DNA of 56,286 nt, taken from contig NZ_JH621246.1 in NCBI RefSeq assembly GCF_000255455.1, forward strand, positions 1 to 56,286, read 5' to 3'. Shown here piece by piece: positions 46,729 through 55,199 of the stretch (positions within the stretch are counted from its first letter, which is position 1; every line of letters begins with the position of its first letter). Made by a program: the position numbers and the translations under genes. This stretch comes from Aquimarina agarilytica ZC1. GTDB lineage: Bacteria; Bacteroidota; Bacteroidia; Flavobacteriales; Flavobacteriaceae. The notes under the pieces were generated by a model. The model ran no database searches. It was not told the DNA's origin and saw only the letters and a program-made list of their open reading frames with translations.

Positions 46729-46956
46729 TTAAATTAATTCAATTTCAATCTGCTTAGCCACTTCTTTCCGAATAGCTAAATGCGATCCATTTATATTTAA
46801 ATACATAGGGCATGAAAATGGCGCCACCTGCAATAAAGTAACTTCATTACCTGGCAAACATCCCATTTCAAGTAATTTTAAAGGAATTTCATCTGTTTCA
46901 AACATTGTAATAACTGCCGACTGCCCCCTCTTTAATTCTGCTAACGTTGTTTTCAA
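46729..46956 (-). CDS. feoA: ferrous iron transport protein A
   Basis: 75 residues, an SH3-like FeoA. It starts at TTG (46956), because an in-frame stop is two codons upstream and the first ATG would remove the conserved L..L..G strand. GCLPGNEVTLLQVAPFSCP and HLAIRKEVAKQIEIEL are typical. It is believed to bind the FeoB cytosolic domain and regulate transport. It forms the feoA-feoB-Cys-rich operon. Confidence 0.93.
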   Translation of the reverse strand: MKTTLAELKRGQSAVITMFETDEIPLKLLEMGCLPGNEVTLLQVAPFSCPMYLNINGSHLAIRKEVAKQIEIELI

Positions 46957-47063
46957 AGTTTATTTAGATTGAATTGAAACAACAAAAATACAATATAATT
47001 ACGACCTACAAAATTAGTTATAAAAAGATATGCTGATAACTGCAGAATTACTTTTCTAAAAAA

Positions 47064-47735
47064 TCATTCTTTTTCTAATAACAAATCAATATCAGCTAAT
47101 AATTGCTCCATTGCTTTTGTATCTGTCCCATCATAATACCCACGAATACGTCTTTTTTGATCCACTAATACAAAATTTTCGGTATGTATTAAATCGTATT
47201 TTGAAAATGGAGCTGCTTTTGCTACCAAATATGATTTACGAGCCAAATCATATAATTCCTTTTTTGTTCCTGTAACCAGATTCCACTTCGTTTTATCTAC
47301 TCCTTTTTTAACCGCATATTTTTTTAATTGAGGAACAGAATCCACTTCGGGCATGACCGTATGAGATAACAACAATACTTGCTGCTCATTTTTAAGCTTT
47401 TGCTGGAGCACGCCCATATTTTGTGTCATTTTAGGGCAAATTGTTTGACAGGTCGTAAAAAAGAAGTCTGCTACATATATTTTATCCTTATAATGCTGCT
47501 CAGTAATAGTATCCCCGTGTTGATTGACCAATTTAAAATCTGCTATTTTATGGTATTTTCGTATTTCTTGCATGGTCGAATCAACCAATTCAACATTCAC
47601 CTGTTCGGGCTCATAAATACGAAGCACCCGTTTTGGTTTCAAAGCATTATAAATTAGTGTAATTATAATTACCGAAAGTACGAAAAGGAATATTCCAAAC
47701 TTTTTATAAGGCGCAAAAAAACGAACTATACTCAA
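47064..47735 (-). CDS. SCO1/SenC-family copper chaperone
   Basis: 223 residues, membrane anchored by an N-terminal helix (about 13-30). It has the thioredoxin-like SCO fold with the copper-binding Cys96-x3-Cys100-Pro in TTCQTICPKM and His184 in LIHTENFVLVD. SCO proteins deliver copper to cytochrome c oxidase CuA or serve as thiol reductases. It starts at TTG (47735); an in-frame stop lies two codons upstream. A TATTTTTG box on the minus strand (47752-47759) lies 17 bp upstream. Confidence 0.92.
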   Translation of the reverse strand: MSIVRFFAPYKKFGIFLFVLSVIIITLIYNALKPKRVLRIYEPEQVNVELVDSTMQEIRKYHKIADFKLVNQHGDTITEQHYKDKIYVADFFFTTCQTICPKMTQNMGVLQQKLKNEQQVLLLSHTVMPEVDSVPQLKKYAVKKGVDKTKWNLVTGTKKELYDLARKSYLVAKAAPFSKYDLIHTENFVLVDQKRRIRGYYDGTDTKAMEQLLADIDLLLEKE

Positions 47736-48049
47736 CTTCTATTATTTTGTACAAAAATAACACCTATTATCTGATAACGACTATTAAACCCTAATTGTGT
47801 TTTAAAAAATCTTTTACCTATCGAAATCCCTGCGAAAATCAAAAGTTTTGCTGTATTTTTTGATTTAACCATAACGCTACTGTGCTGAAATCAAGAAAAT
47901 ACTCGATTTTATTATGCTTTCAATACGAATAACGAATTTTTAAAACACAATGCGGGTTGGAAATCATTTAAAAGTCTTACTTTTTTTAGTCCCTTTTTGC
48001 TAACCTTAAAAAAGTAAGTTTCCTTATTTTTGTTCAAATTTATTTTTGA
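47736..48049. other. 314-bp divergent spacer between SCO and rseP
   Basis: No gene. It contains the SCO -7 box (TATTTTTG, minus, 47752-47759), an 11-bp inverted repeat (CTTACTTTTTT 47976-47986 with AAAAAAGTAAG 48008-48018) and the rseP -7 box TATTTTTG (48025-48032), with TTTG at 47996-47999 inside the repeat loop. Confidence 0.6.
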
Positions 48050-49360
48050 ATGGAACTTCTTTTTAGAATTGGACAAGTTATTTTAATGTTGTCCATTTTA
48101 GTAATACTACATGAGTTTGGACATTATACTCCAGCTAAACTTTTTAAAATTAGAGTAGAAAAATTCTTTTTATTTTTCGATGCTAAATTTGCACTTTTTA
48201 AAACCAAAATAGGCGAAACCGTATGGGGTATTGGGTGGCTTCCACTGGGTGGTTACGTAAAAATTGCCGGGATGATTGACGAAAGTATGGATCGTGAACA
48301 AATGGCTCTTCCTCCAAAACCCTGGGAATTTCGCTCAAAACCTGCTTGGCAACGCTTAATTGTTATGGCTGGTGGTGTCATTGTTAATTTTTTATTGGCT
48401 TGGTTTGTTTTCTCTTGTTTACTTGTTAACAATGGAGATAGCTACATTCCTACCGAAAAATTAAAGTATGGTATCCAAGTCAATGAAATTGGTGAAACTC
48501 TTGGATTTAAAAATGGCGATAAAATTTTAAGTGTCGATGGCAAGGCCGTTAAAAAAATGAGTACTGCCGTACTTGAAATTATTCTTGGTAAACAAGTTAC
48601 TGTACTAAGAGATGGGCAAAAAAAACAAATTCAAATCACCGATGAAAATAAAGAATTATTATTTTCAAACTTACAAACACCTTTTATAACGGCGCGTTAT
48701 AAAACTATTTTAGGCTTTATTGGCGAAAAAACAATTGCCAAAAGCATAGGTTTGGCCGTTGGAGATGTAATTCACACCGCCAATAACAAACCCGCTACCT
48801 ATTGGTCAGAGTTTGCCGATCAAATAAAAGCAAGTCGTGGAGATACCTTAAAAATTGGATACACTAGAAACAATCAACACTTTTCTAAAAAAATATTTAT
48901 TCCTAAAGACAGTATTTTAGGTGTTAGCCCCGAAAGAATGGACTTGATTATTACCGATGAACACACGATTGCTAGTGCCATTCCTGCTGGTTTTACAAAA
49001 ACTATACAATCACTAACGGATCAAGTACGTCAATTTAAGGTGATTTTAAACAAAAAAACGGGCGCCTACAAACAGGTTAAAGGCCCTATTGGCTTAGTAG
49101 AACAAATGCCAAATAAATGGAACAACACTTATTTTTGGACTATTTTAGCCACTTTATCGGTTTGGTTAGCCTTTGTTAACCTTTTACCTATTCCAGCCCT
49201 AGACGGGGGACATATAATGTTTTTACTTTATGAAATTATATCTGGCAAAAAGCCAAGTCAACGTATTTTAGAAATGGGACAGATGATTGGCTTTTTTATC
49301 ATTCTAACACTAATGGTATTTATTTTTGGAAATGATATTTGGAATTTAATCAAAGGCTAA
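48050..49360 (+). CDS. rseP: site-2 zinc metalloprotease RseP
   Basis: 436 residues. Zinc motif HEFGH at 21-25 in the first membrane helix and the LDG motif near 385 (NLLPIPALDGGH) form the catalytic site inside the membrane. Two PDZ-like regions lie between (about 120-200 and 215-295), and a four-helix topology is clear. It cleaves anti-sigma factors or other membrane substrates after a first cut. The residue pattern of the family is intact. It is monocistronic. Confidence 0.95.
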   Translation: MELLFRIGQVILMLSILVILHEFGHYTPAKLFKIRVEKFFLFFDAKFALFKTKIGETVWGIGWLPLGGYVKIAGMIDESMDREQMALPPKPWEFRSKPAWQRLIVMAGGVIVNFLLAWFVFSCLLVNNGDSYIPTEKLKYGIQVNEIGETLGFKNGDKILSVDGKAVKKMSTAVLEIILGKQVTVLRDGQKKQIQITDENKELLFSNLQTPFITARYKTILGFIGEKTIAKSIGLAVGDVIHTANNKPATYWSEFADQIKASRGDTLKIGYTRNNQHFSKKIFIPKDSILGVSPERMDLIITDEHTIASAIPAGFTKTIQSLTDQVRQFKVILNKKTGAYKQVKGPIGLVEQMPNKWNNTYFWTILATLSVWLAFVNLLPIPALDGGHIMFLLYEIISGKKPSQRILEMGQMIGFFIILTLMVFIFGNDIWNLIKG

Positions 49361-49424
49361 AATTTTAACAAACAACCAGTTAAAAAACAACCAGAAATAA
49401 ATTTAAAAAAAAGTCTAAAAATAT

Positions 49425-49455
49425 TTTGCAGAAACCTTAATCCGTTATATATTTG
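49425..49455 (+). promoter_or_regulatory. tRNA-Asn promoter
   Basis: TTTG (49425-49428), a 19-bp spacer and TATATTTG (49448-49455), followed by CACCC, closely like the rplM promoter. The tRNA begins about 106 bp later, so a leader is removed by processing. Confidence 0.85.
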
Positions 49456-49561
49456 CACCCGCAACGACATAAAAATAATCTTTTAAATAGTTGTTCAAAA
49501 GTTAAATGCTACGTGAAAGCTGATAATTTTCACACTTTGAAATACAGTTCTATATGAACAT

Positions 49562-49635
49562 TCCTCCTTAGCTCAGTTGGTTAGAGCATCTGACTGTTAA
49601 TCAGAGGGTCCTTGGTTCGAGCCCAAGAGGGGGAG
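49562..49635 (+). tRNA. tRNA-Asn (GUU)
   Basis: 74 nt. The 7-bp acceptor stem pairs TCCTCCT (49562-49568) with AGGGGGA (49628-49634), with G49635 as discriminator; the D loop contains AGCTCAGTTGGTTAGAG; the anticodon GTT lies at 49596-49598 in CTGACTGTTAATCAG; and the T arm has GGTTCGAGCCC. CCA is not encoded. It is the integration target of the element that follows. Confidence 0.97.
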
Positions 49636-49647
49636 CTTAATAAAGAC

Positions 49648-49684
49648 AAGCCATTCAAGAAATTGAGTGGCTTTCTTTTTTTAT
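49648..49684 (+). terminator. terminator after tRNA-Asn
   Basis: GCCATTC (49650-49656) pairs with GAGTGGC (49665-49671), one G-U pair, then a T-rich tail. It ends tRNA transcription before the element's genes. Confidence 0.75.
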
Positions 49685-49686
49685 AC

Positions 49687-49708
49687 AGGTCAAACATAGG
49701 TCAAACAT
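49687..49708. repeat. 11-bp tandem repeat at the left end of the element
   Basis: AGGTCAAACAT occurs twice back to back (49687-49697 and 49698-49708), about 50 bp from the tRNA 3' end. Such repeats near an att site are typical of integrase arm-type binding sites; this is inference. Confidence 0.7.
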
Positions 49709-49725
49709 TTCATATTTTTGGTTTT

Positions 49726-50586
49726 ATGAAAAGTACAGCAGAATATCCTTTCTTGTTTTTAGACAACTATTTCGAAAATCAAATTCAAAAGGACTTAAAG
49801 GAATTTTATACTAATATCACAGAAGAACTTTACTTTAACAATATTGAAGAAATAGATAAAGTACGTCATATTATCAAAGTCCCCAATCTTCATCATAAAG
49901 AAGAAACCCAAGCTAACTATATTACCTTTTCTTTTGAAGGAACTATAAAAACAAAACTTAGAACAGAAATAAACATAACTAAGCGATTTATTGAAAGTGA
50001 ATTTCAAAAACGTTTTGCAGATAAAAAAGAAACTACAGGTTATGCTGATTTTTTAAGAATTAAACTTAAACAATACTACACTGATAGAAATATAGAAGAG
50101 TTTCCTTTCTTAACAAAGTATTTTGATGAAATTACTTCTTTGATTGACCAATATTCAAAACAGGTAATCGCAGCCCAAAATGAATATAATCTTTCCTTTA
50201 ATCTTCTTGCAGATACCACAGAAGAACAATTAACCAAAGTAGAAAAATTACATCTTTTGTTGACTGAAATCCCAGCTGTTATAAAATGTAATAAAACAGA
50301 TTTTATAAATGCTTTCACAGGAAAGGAAATAAAAGAAGGTATTTACTGGTTGATTACTGGCAAAAATAAATTTACAAGTAAAATATCCCTATTCTATTTT
50401 ATAGAAGAGCTTATAAAAAAACGATATCTAAAAAGTAATATAATAACCGACCTTAGTAGATATATAAAATATGTTTTTAGGGATAATCTTGGAAATGAAC
50501 TAAAAAACCTGAAACAATCAAAATCTACATACTCTAAAAACGTAACTCAAAAAGAAAGAATTGACACTATAATTTCTTCTCTCTAA
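49726..50586 (+). CDS. hypothetical protein, first gene of the tRNA-Asn element
   Basis: 286 residues from ATG 49726; a longer in-frame extension runs back into the tRNA and is not credible. The sequence is Lys/Glu/Phe-rich, with no signal peptide or membrane segment. The C-terminal part (KISLFYFIEELIKKRYL, followed by ITDLSRYIKYVFRDNLGNEL and a basic tail) could be a winged-helix domain like that at the end of RteC regulators of Bacteroides conjugative transposons, but the match is weak. A TATTTTTG box ends 6 bp before the start, which would give a very short leader. Function unknown. Confidence 0.7.
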   Translation: MKSTAEYPFLFLDNYFENQIQKDLKEFYTNITEELYFNNIEEIDKVRHIIKVPNLHHKEETQANYITFSFEGTIKTKLRTEINITKRFIESEFQKRFADKKETTGYADFLRIKLKQYYTDRNIEEFPFLTKYFDEITSLIDQYSKQVIAAQNEYNLSFNLLADTTEEQLTKVEKLHLLLTEIPAVIKCNKTDFINAFTGKEIKEGIYWLITGKNKFTSKISLFYFIEELIKKRYLKSNIITDLSRYIKYVFRDNLGNELKNLKQSKSTYSKNVTQKERIDTIISSL

Positions 50587-50587
50587 A

Positions 50588-50682
50588 TATACCTTTACCA
50601 TACAGTCAAGGTATAGTAAAAGTATATACCTGTACTTCTAAGGTTTCTTTGTCTCAGTATTAATCAGGATAAGCGCTTATCC
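50588..50682. promoter_or_regulatory. operator region with 16-bp palindrome and TATACC repeats
   Basis: GGATAAGCGCTTATCC (50667-50682) is a perfect 16-bp palindrome ending 15 bp before the HTH gene. Upstream, TATACC/GGTATA occurs three times (50588-50593, 50610-50615 inverted, 50625-50630). This looks like a control region of the HTH-Rep-integrase operon. Confidence 0.65.
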
Positions 50683-50697
50683 ATAACAATTATAGTT

Positions 50698-51000
50698 ATG
50701 GAAAATATCCAAACTGAGATAGAGGAAATAAAAAGACTTCTTCAACTTAATAATTTAAACACTAAAGAAATATTTAGTGTTGATGATGCTACACAGTATC
50801 TACAACTATCAAAATCTTGTTTACACAAGATGACCAGTAATAAGGAAATCCCTTTTTATAAACCTGGTGGCAAAAAAATCTACTTCAAGAAATCAGAGCT
50901 TGATGCATGGGTTTTTAACGGTAAGATTACATCTAATAATGAATTGGAATGTGATGTTGAAAACTACCTAAGTAGAACTAATAAAAATCTAGCATTATGA
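50698..51000 (+). CDS. helix-turn-helix excisionase-like DNA-binding protein
   Basis: 100 residues. Residues about 25-70 (FSVDDATQYLQLSKSCLHKM, then KEIPFYKPGGKKIYFKKSELDAWV) form the HTH_17/MerR-like excisionase fold found in front of integrases of Bacteroidota islands. It likely controls excision direction or transcription. Its stop overlaps the next start (ATGA), so the HTH and Rep-like genes are coupled. The palindrome just upstream is its probable binding site. Confidence 0.85.
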   Translation: MENIQTEIEEIKRLLQLNNLNTKEIFSVDDATQYLQLSKSCLHKMTSNKEIPFYKPGGKKIYFKKSELDAWVFNGKITSNNELECDVENYLSRTNKNLAL

Positions 51001-51893
51001 TAGATTTTATTAGGATGAACTACAAGGACAAAAGTGAAGTGGAATCTTTTATATGTGATTCTAAAAACTTTGAGGAATTGAGAGTTGTTTTGGAAAAACA
51101 CTCAGGAGAAATAGAATATCCATACAAAACCAATTTAGGTTCAATGGAAATAAATATTACTGAGAAAAAAATTTGTGTGATGAACTCTTTGCATAAGTTT
51201 TATAATCAACTAAACAAAAAAGGATATAGAAATCATAATGACTTCACCTACTCACAACTAACAGAAAGCATTGATTTATTAAATAATGGCTTAATCAAGC
51301 TTGAAAATGCCAGATTATCAAAACTGGAATTTGGATTAAATATTGAATTGGATTTTCCTGCTGAATTTATTGTAAAAGACAATATAATGATGCATAAATA
51401 TCAAACTCATAATCATAACAAGAAGTTTAATGGTAAAGGAGAATTTAAACAATTTGACCATTCACAATATGACTTTAAAATATATGACAAAGCAAAACAA
51501 TATAGTTTAAAAAATAATGTACTAAGAATTGAAATTAAATACAAATGTAGCCGAAGTATTAATAAACATGGAGTTTTCAACATAAACGACTTAACATCTA
51601 AAGATAATCTTCAAAGTTTATTTGAAAACTTGATGATAAGATTTGAAGAGTTGACCATAATAGATAACTACAAAAATAGCAGCTCCATTCCTGAAGAAGC
51701 AAAAAAGAAGATAGGCGTATACACAAGCTATAATCATTGGGAATCATTGAAATCAACATCTTACTTAAGAAATAAGGCTATGGCACAAAAAGTAGAGTTC
51801 AAACAATTATTAGAAGATAACAACTTACTTAATACTAAGAATCTACTGCGTGATAAGCTGAATACAAAATTCCAATACTTAATCAATAATTAA
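50997..51893 (+). CDS. replication-initiator-like protein (phage II/X type)
   Basis: 298 residues. The block LSKLEFGLNIELDFP, YDFKIYDKAKQY and VLRIEIKYKCSRSINKHGVF, then LTSKDNLQSLFENLMIRFEEL, resembles phage/plasmid replication initiators of the II/X/CRI type, where a KxYDKxKQ segment precedes LRxE. I see no certain HUH motif (the nearest His-rich patch is MMHKYQTHNHNKKF) so activity is unproven. It overlaps the HTH gene by 4 bp and the integrase start follows closely. It suggests that the excised element replicates as a circle. Confidence 0.5.
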   Translation: MIDFIRMNYKDKSEVESFICDSKNFEELRVVLEKHSGEIEYPYKTNLGSMEINITEKKICVMNSLHKFYNQLNKKGYRNHNDFTYSQLTESIDLLNNGLIKLENARLSKLEFGLNIELDFPAEFIVKDNIMMHKYQTHNHNKKFNGKGEFKQFDHSQYDFKIYDKAKQYSLKNNVLRIEIKYKCSRSINKHGVFNINDLTSKDNLQSLFENLMIRFEELTIIDNYKNSSSIPEEAKKKIGVYTSYNHWESLKSTSYLRNKAMAQKVEFKQLLEDNNLLNTKNLLRDKLNTKFQYLINN

Positions 51894-51954
51894 AAACATG
51901 ACAAAATCTTTAATCTCTATATATGGATTTTGTCACACTCAAAATATAAATATC

Positions 51955-53187
51955 ATGGCAAGCATAACAATAAATTTAAGAAACAAACCTAACAAACAGG
52001 GAGAATACCCCGTAATACTAAGAATTGTAAAGGACAGAAAATCAAAGCTAATTTCCTTGGGAATGTCTTGTAAAAAGCAAGATTGGGATACTAAGAAAAA
52101 TGAGTTTAAAAGAACCTACCCCAATGCATCTCAAAGAAATAGAGTGTTATTAAAACTACAAGAAAAGGCATTAAAAATAATAGACGAATTTTCACTAGAA
52201 GATATAGACTTTACACTTAATCAATTTGAACAAAGATTTAGAGGTAAAAAACAAAATGCTATAACTGTTTCTGAATTTTGGAAAGAGAAGATAGATGACC
52301 TTAACAAATCTGGAAGAACAGGAAATGCAAGAGCTTATAAAGATGTATATAATTCATTCTTTAAGTTTCATAAAAACAAAAATCTTGTATTTAGAGAAAT
52401 CACTCCCAATTTATTAGACAAGTATGAAACTTATCTAAGAAGTAAAAATAATACTGATGGCGGTATAGGTGTTAAAATGAGAGAGATTAGAGCATTGTTT
52501 AATGATGCTATTAAAAAAGACGTTGTACAAGAGAAATACTATCCATTTAAAACCTACAAAGTTTCAAAACTAAAAGGCAGAAATATTAAAAAAGCACTAA
52601 CTAGGAGTGAAATGAGGTTAATGGAAGCTATTGATACAGATAAATACCCTCATCTTTTAGACACCAAAAACTACATGATTTTCAGCTATTATATGGGAGG
52701 AATGAATTTTGTAGATATGATGAAATTAAAATGGGAGAATATTAAGGGAGATAGAATTTTATATATCCGTTCTAAAACTAAGGGTAGATTTTCGGTTAAA
52801 ATGCTACAGCCTATACTAGAAATTACCAACCATTATAAAACACAAAATAGATTTACTGATTATGTATTCCCAATTTTATTAAAAGATAACTTAACCCCTC
52901 TTCAAATTGAGAACAGGAAACATAAAACTTTAAGGAAATTCAATAAGCAATTAAAGGAGATAGCTAAAATACAAAGGGTAAACCAAAATGTAACTTCTTA
53001 TGTAATTAGACACAGTTTTGCTACGAATTTAAAATTTGCTGGTATTTCAACTGATTTAATTGGTGAATCTATGGGGCATCATGATGTTAGTGTAACAAAA
53101 GCTTACTTAAAAGAATTTGAAGATAAAGTAATTGATGATGCTATGCAGAAACTCTTAGAAGAGCCTCAATTAAAATATGCTTCTTAA
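51955..53187 (+). CDS. tyrosine recombinase (integrase) of the tRNA-Asn element
   Basis: 410 residues from the ATG at 51955 (MASITINLRNKPNKQGEYPV, the usual arm-binding start); an upstream in-frame ATG at 51898 is less likely. SAM-like core-binding domain around 100-200 and catalytic domain after about 215. Catalytic residues seen: Arg II in YVIRHSFAT (with Tyr instead of the first His), His in MGHHDVSVT, and Tyr nucleophile in TKAYLKEF. The Arg I position reads MGGMNFVDMMKLKW, with no Arg. It integrates the element at tRNA-Asn. A terminator follows. Confidence 0.9.
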   Translation: MASITINLRNKPNKQGEYPVILRIVKDRKSKLISLGMSCKKQDWDTKKNEFKRTYPNASQRNRVLLKLQEKALKIIDEFSLEDIDFTLNQFEQRFRGKKQNAITVSEFWKEKIDDLNKSGRTGNARAYKDVYNSFFKFHKNKNLVFREITPNLLDKYETYLRSKNNTDGGIGVKMREIRALFNDAIKKDVVQEKYYPFKTYKVSKLKGRNIKKALTRSEMRLMEAIDTDKYPHLLDTKNYMIFSYYMGGMNFVDMMKLKWENIKGDRILYIRSKTKGRFSVKMLQPILEITNHYKTQNRFTDYVFPILLKDNLTPLQIENRKHKTLRKFNKQLKEIAKIQRVNQNVTSYVIRHSFATNLKFAGISTDLIGESMGHHDVSVTKAYLKEFEDKVIDDAMQKLLEEPQLKYAS

Positions 53188-53196
53188 TACCATTAC

Positions 53197-53224
53197 AAAG
53201 GCTCTCCATTTTAAGAGTCTTTTT
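53197..53224 (+). terminator. terminator after the integrase gene
   Basis: AAAGGCTCT pairs with AGAGTCTTT (one G-U pair), loop CCATTTTA, then T run. Confidence 0.8.
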
Positions 53225-53271
53225 CATTTATAAATGAAACAATTCAGTTTAATATTAAAAAAAACAGCAGT

Positions 53272-54147
53272 ATGCAATTAAAACAGAGTAAACGTAGCAA
53301 TGTAAAGCTACGCATAGGAATTTCTGGACCTAGTGGGTTTGGAAAAACAACAAGTGCCTTATTATTGGCACATGGTTTAACAAATGACTGGTCTAAAATA
53401 GCTGTAATAGATACAGAAAACTCATCAGCTTCATTATACAGTCATTTAGGAAATTATAATGTATTGGATTTACAAGCTCCATTTTCTCCTGAAAGGTATA
53501 TTGAAGCAATAGAAGTTTGTGAAAAAGCAGGAATAAAAGTTTGTATTTTGGATTCCATTACACATGAATGGTCTGGTACTGGTGGTTGTTTACAAATACA
53601 GGAACAATTAGGTGGTAGATTTCAAGATTGGGCAAAGGTTACTCCAAGACATCAAGCATTTATTGATAAGATACTACAATCAAGTTGCCATATAATTACC
53701 ACTACAAGAAGAAAGATTGATTACTCTTTAGATGTAGGTTCTAATGGCAGAACTAAAGTTGTAAAACATGGAACTAAAGAAATCACTAGGGAGGGTTTTG
53801 AGTATGAGCTGACAGTTAACTTTGAGCTTCTTAATGATAAGCATTTAGTTAAAACATCAAAAGACAGAACAGGCTTGTTTAATGGGAAACCAGAGTTTAT
53901 AATATCTTCTGCTACAGGTAAAAAACTATTGCAGTGGAGTAATATTGAACCTGTAAATAATAAACCTATATCAGATAGGATTAGTGAATGTCTTTCAGTA
54001 AACAAGCTGATGGAATTGTACAAGCAAAACCCTCAATTTCAGCAGTCTCATCAAGAAGAATTTAGAACTAAAAAGCAACAACTTGAAAGTTTGATAAATC
54101 CTCAAAATTTCAGTTCAAATGGAGTGCATAGACCTTCTACTAATTAA
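53272..54147 (+). CDS. Sak4-like RecA-fold ATPase
   Basis: 291 residues. Walker A GPSGFGKT at 19-26, a strand-plus-acid AVIDTENSSASLY at 45-57, and Walker B VCILDSI at 91-97, with SITHEWSGTGG and HIITTTRRKIDYSL following. This is the small P-loop RecA-like family of phage single-strand annealing/recombination ATPases (Sak4 type). The C-terminal extension is Gln/Ser-rich and probably flexible. It is followed 15 bp later by the DUF3871 gene, a pairing I recall from Bacteroidota mobile elements. The exact DNA transaction is not known. Confidence 0.8.
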   Translation: MQLKQSKRSNVKLRIGISGPSGFGKTTSALLLAHGLTNDWSKIAVIDTENSSASLYSHLGNYNVLDLQAPFSPERYIEAIEVCEKAGIKVCILDSITHEWSGTGGCLQIQEQLGGRFQDWAKVTPRHQAFIDKILQSSCHIITTTRRKIDYSLDVGSNGRTKVVKHGTKEITREGFEYELTVNFELLNDKHLVKTSKDRTGLFNGKPEFIISSATGKKLLQWSNIEPVNNKPISDRISECLSVNKLMELYKQNPQFQQSHQEEFRTKKQQLESLINPQNFSSNGVHRPSTN

Positions 54148-54162
54148 TAAAAATCAAATATT

Positions 54163-55194
54163 ATGGAACTTATACCAGTATCTAAGGATATACCCATCCT
54201 AAACAAAGTACCTGTAGTAAAAAGAGTTAATAACAATAGCTCCTCTTTAATACAGGTATCAAATGAACCTTTACAATTTCAGCAAAATCCTTTTATAGAG
54301 GCTAACACAAAAGAGGTTAGCCTTTCTTGTTTAAAGCAGGACTGTGTAATCCCTGTCTTTGCAAAGGACAACGAAAAAACCATAGCACACCAAGAGTTTA
54401 TTGATATTACAAATGAGTGTGTACATTCAACATTTAATAGGCATCAAATTAGTAAACCTGAAATTAGAATTAGCCATCAAATTAAAGGTAGAACTCCTGA
54501 AGCTATACATAAATCGGCTAAAGATTTATTAGACCATGAAAGGACACAGTATTTTGAAAGAATGGCTTTTATTATTAGAATACCTAGTATAACCGAAACT
54601 ATTAATGGTAATCAATTATCCTTAATAGTTGGAGGAGTTAGAAGCTATAATAGAGAAAACTTGTACAGTAAAAAATCATTTGAAAAGTTTCAAGTGTTTA
54701 TAGGTTTTCAAAATATGGTATGCTGTAATTTATGTGTTTCTACAGATGGTTTTTCTGCTGAAATAAAAGTATCAAGCTATGCAGAATTAAAAGCCAAAAT
54801 TTTAGAGTTGTTCCAGTCTTACAAAATGGAGCATCATTTTAAATCAATGCAAAATTTAACCCAATGCCAACTTTCAGAAAAACAATTTGCTCAATTAGTT
54901 GGTAGAGCTAAACTATATCAATTCTTACCTAAGCAAGAGAAGTTAAAAATACCTCAATTACTTATTAATGATGGACAAATTTCTACTATTGCTAAGGATT
55001 ACTACCAAGATGAAAGGTTTTGTAAAAATGAAGATGGAAACATCAATCTTTGGAATATGTACAACTTATTTACCTCAGCCAATAAGAGTAGCTATATTGA
55101 TAGCTTTTTAAATCGTAATGTCAATGCATTTGATTTTACTAAAAGTCTTTCAAAAGCTATCAATGATGGTTCTTATCATTGGTTTTTAAGTTGA
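54163..55194 (+). CDS. DUF3871 family protein
   Basis: 343 residues. Characteristic blocks: SLSCLKQDCVIPVFAKDNEK, ISHQIKGRTPEAIHK, YFERMAFIIRIPSI, LIVGGVRSYNRENLYSKKSF, NMVCCNLCVSTDGF and SANKSSYIDSFLNRNVNAFD. DUF3871 proteins occur in Bacteroidota conjugative and mobilisable elements, beside a Sak4-like ATPase; the function is unknown but a DNA-recombination role is plausible by association. It is the last gene of the plus-strand operon, ending in a terminator. Confidence 0.85.
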   Translation: MELIPVSKDIPILNKVPVVKRVNNNSSSLIQVSNEPLQFQQNPFIEANTKEVSLSCLKQDCVIPVFAKDNEKTIAHQEFIDITNECVHSTFNRHQISKPEIRISHQIKGRTPEAIHKSAKDLLDHERTQYFERMAFIIRIPSITETINGNQLSLIVGGVRSYNRENLYSKKSFEKFQVFIGFQNMVCCNLCVSTDGFSAEIKVSSYAELKAKILELFQSYKMEHHFKSMQNLTQCQLSEKQFAQLVGRAKLYQFLPKQEKLKIPQLLINDGQISTIAKDYYQDERFCKNEDGNINLWNMYNLFTSANKSSYIDSFLNRNVNAFDFTKSLSKAINDGSYHWFLS

Positions 55195-55199
55195 TGTTT

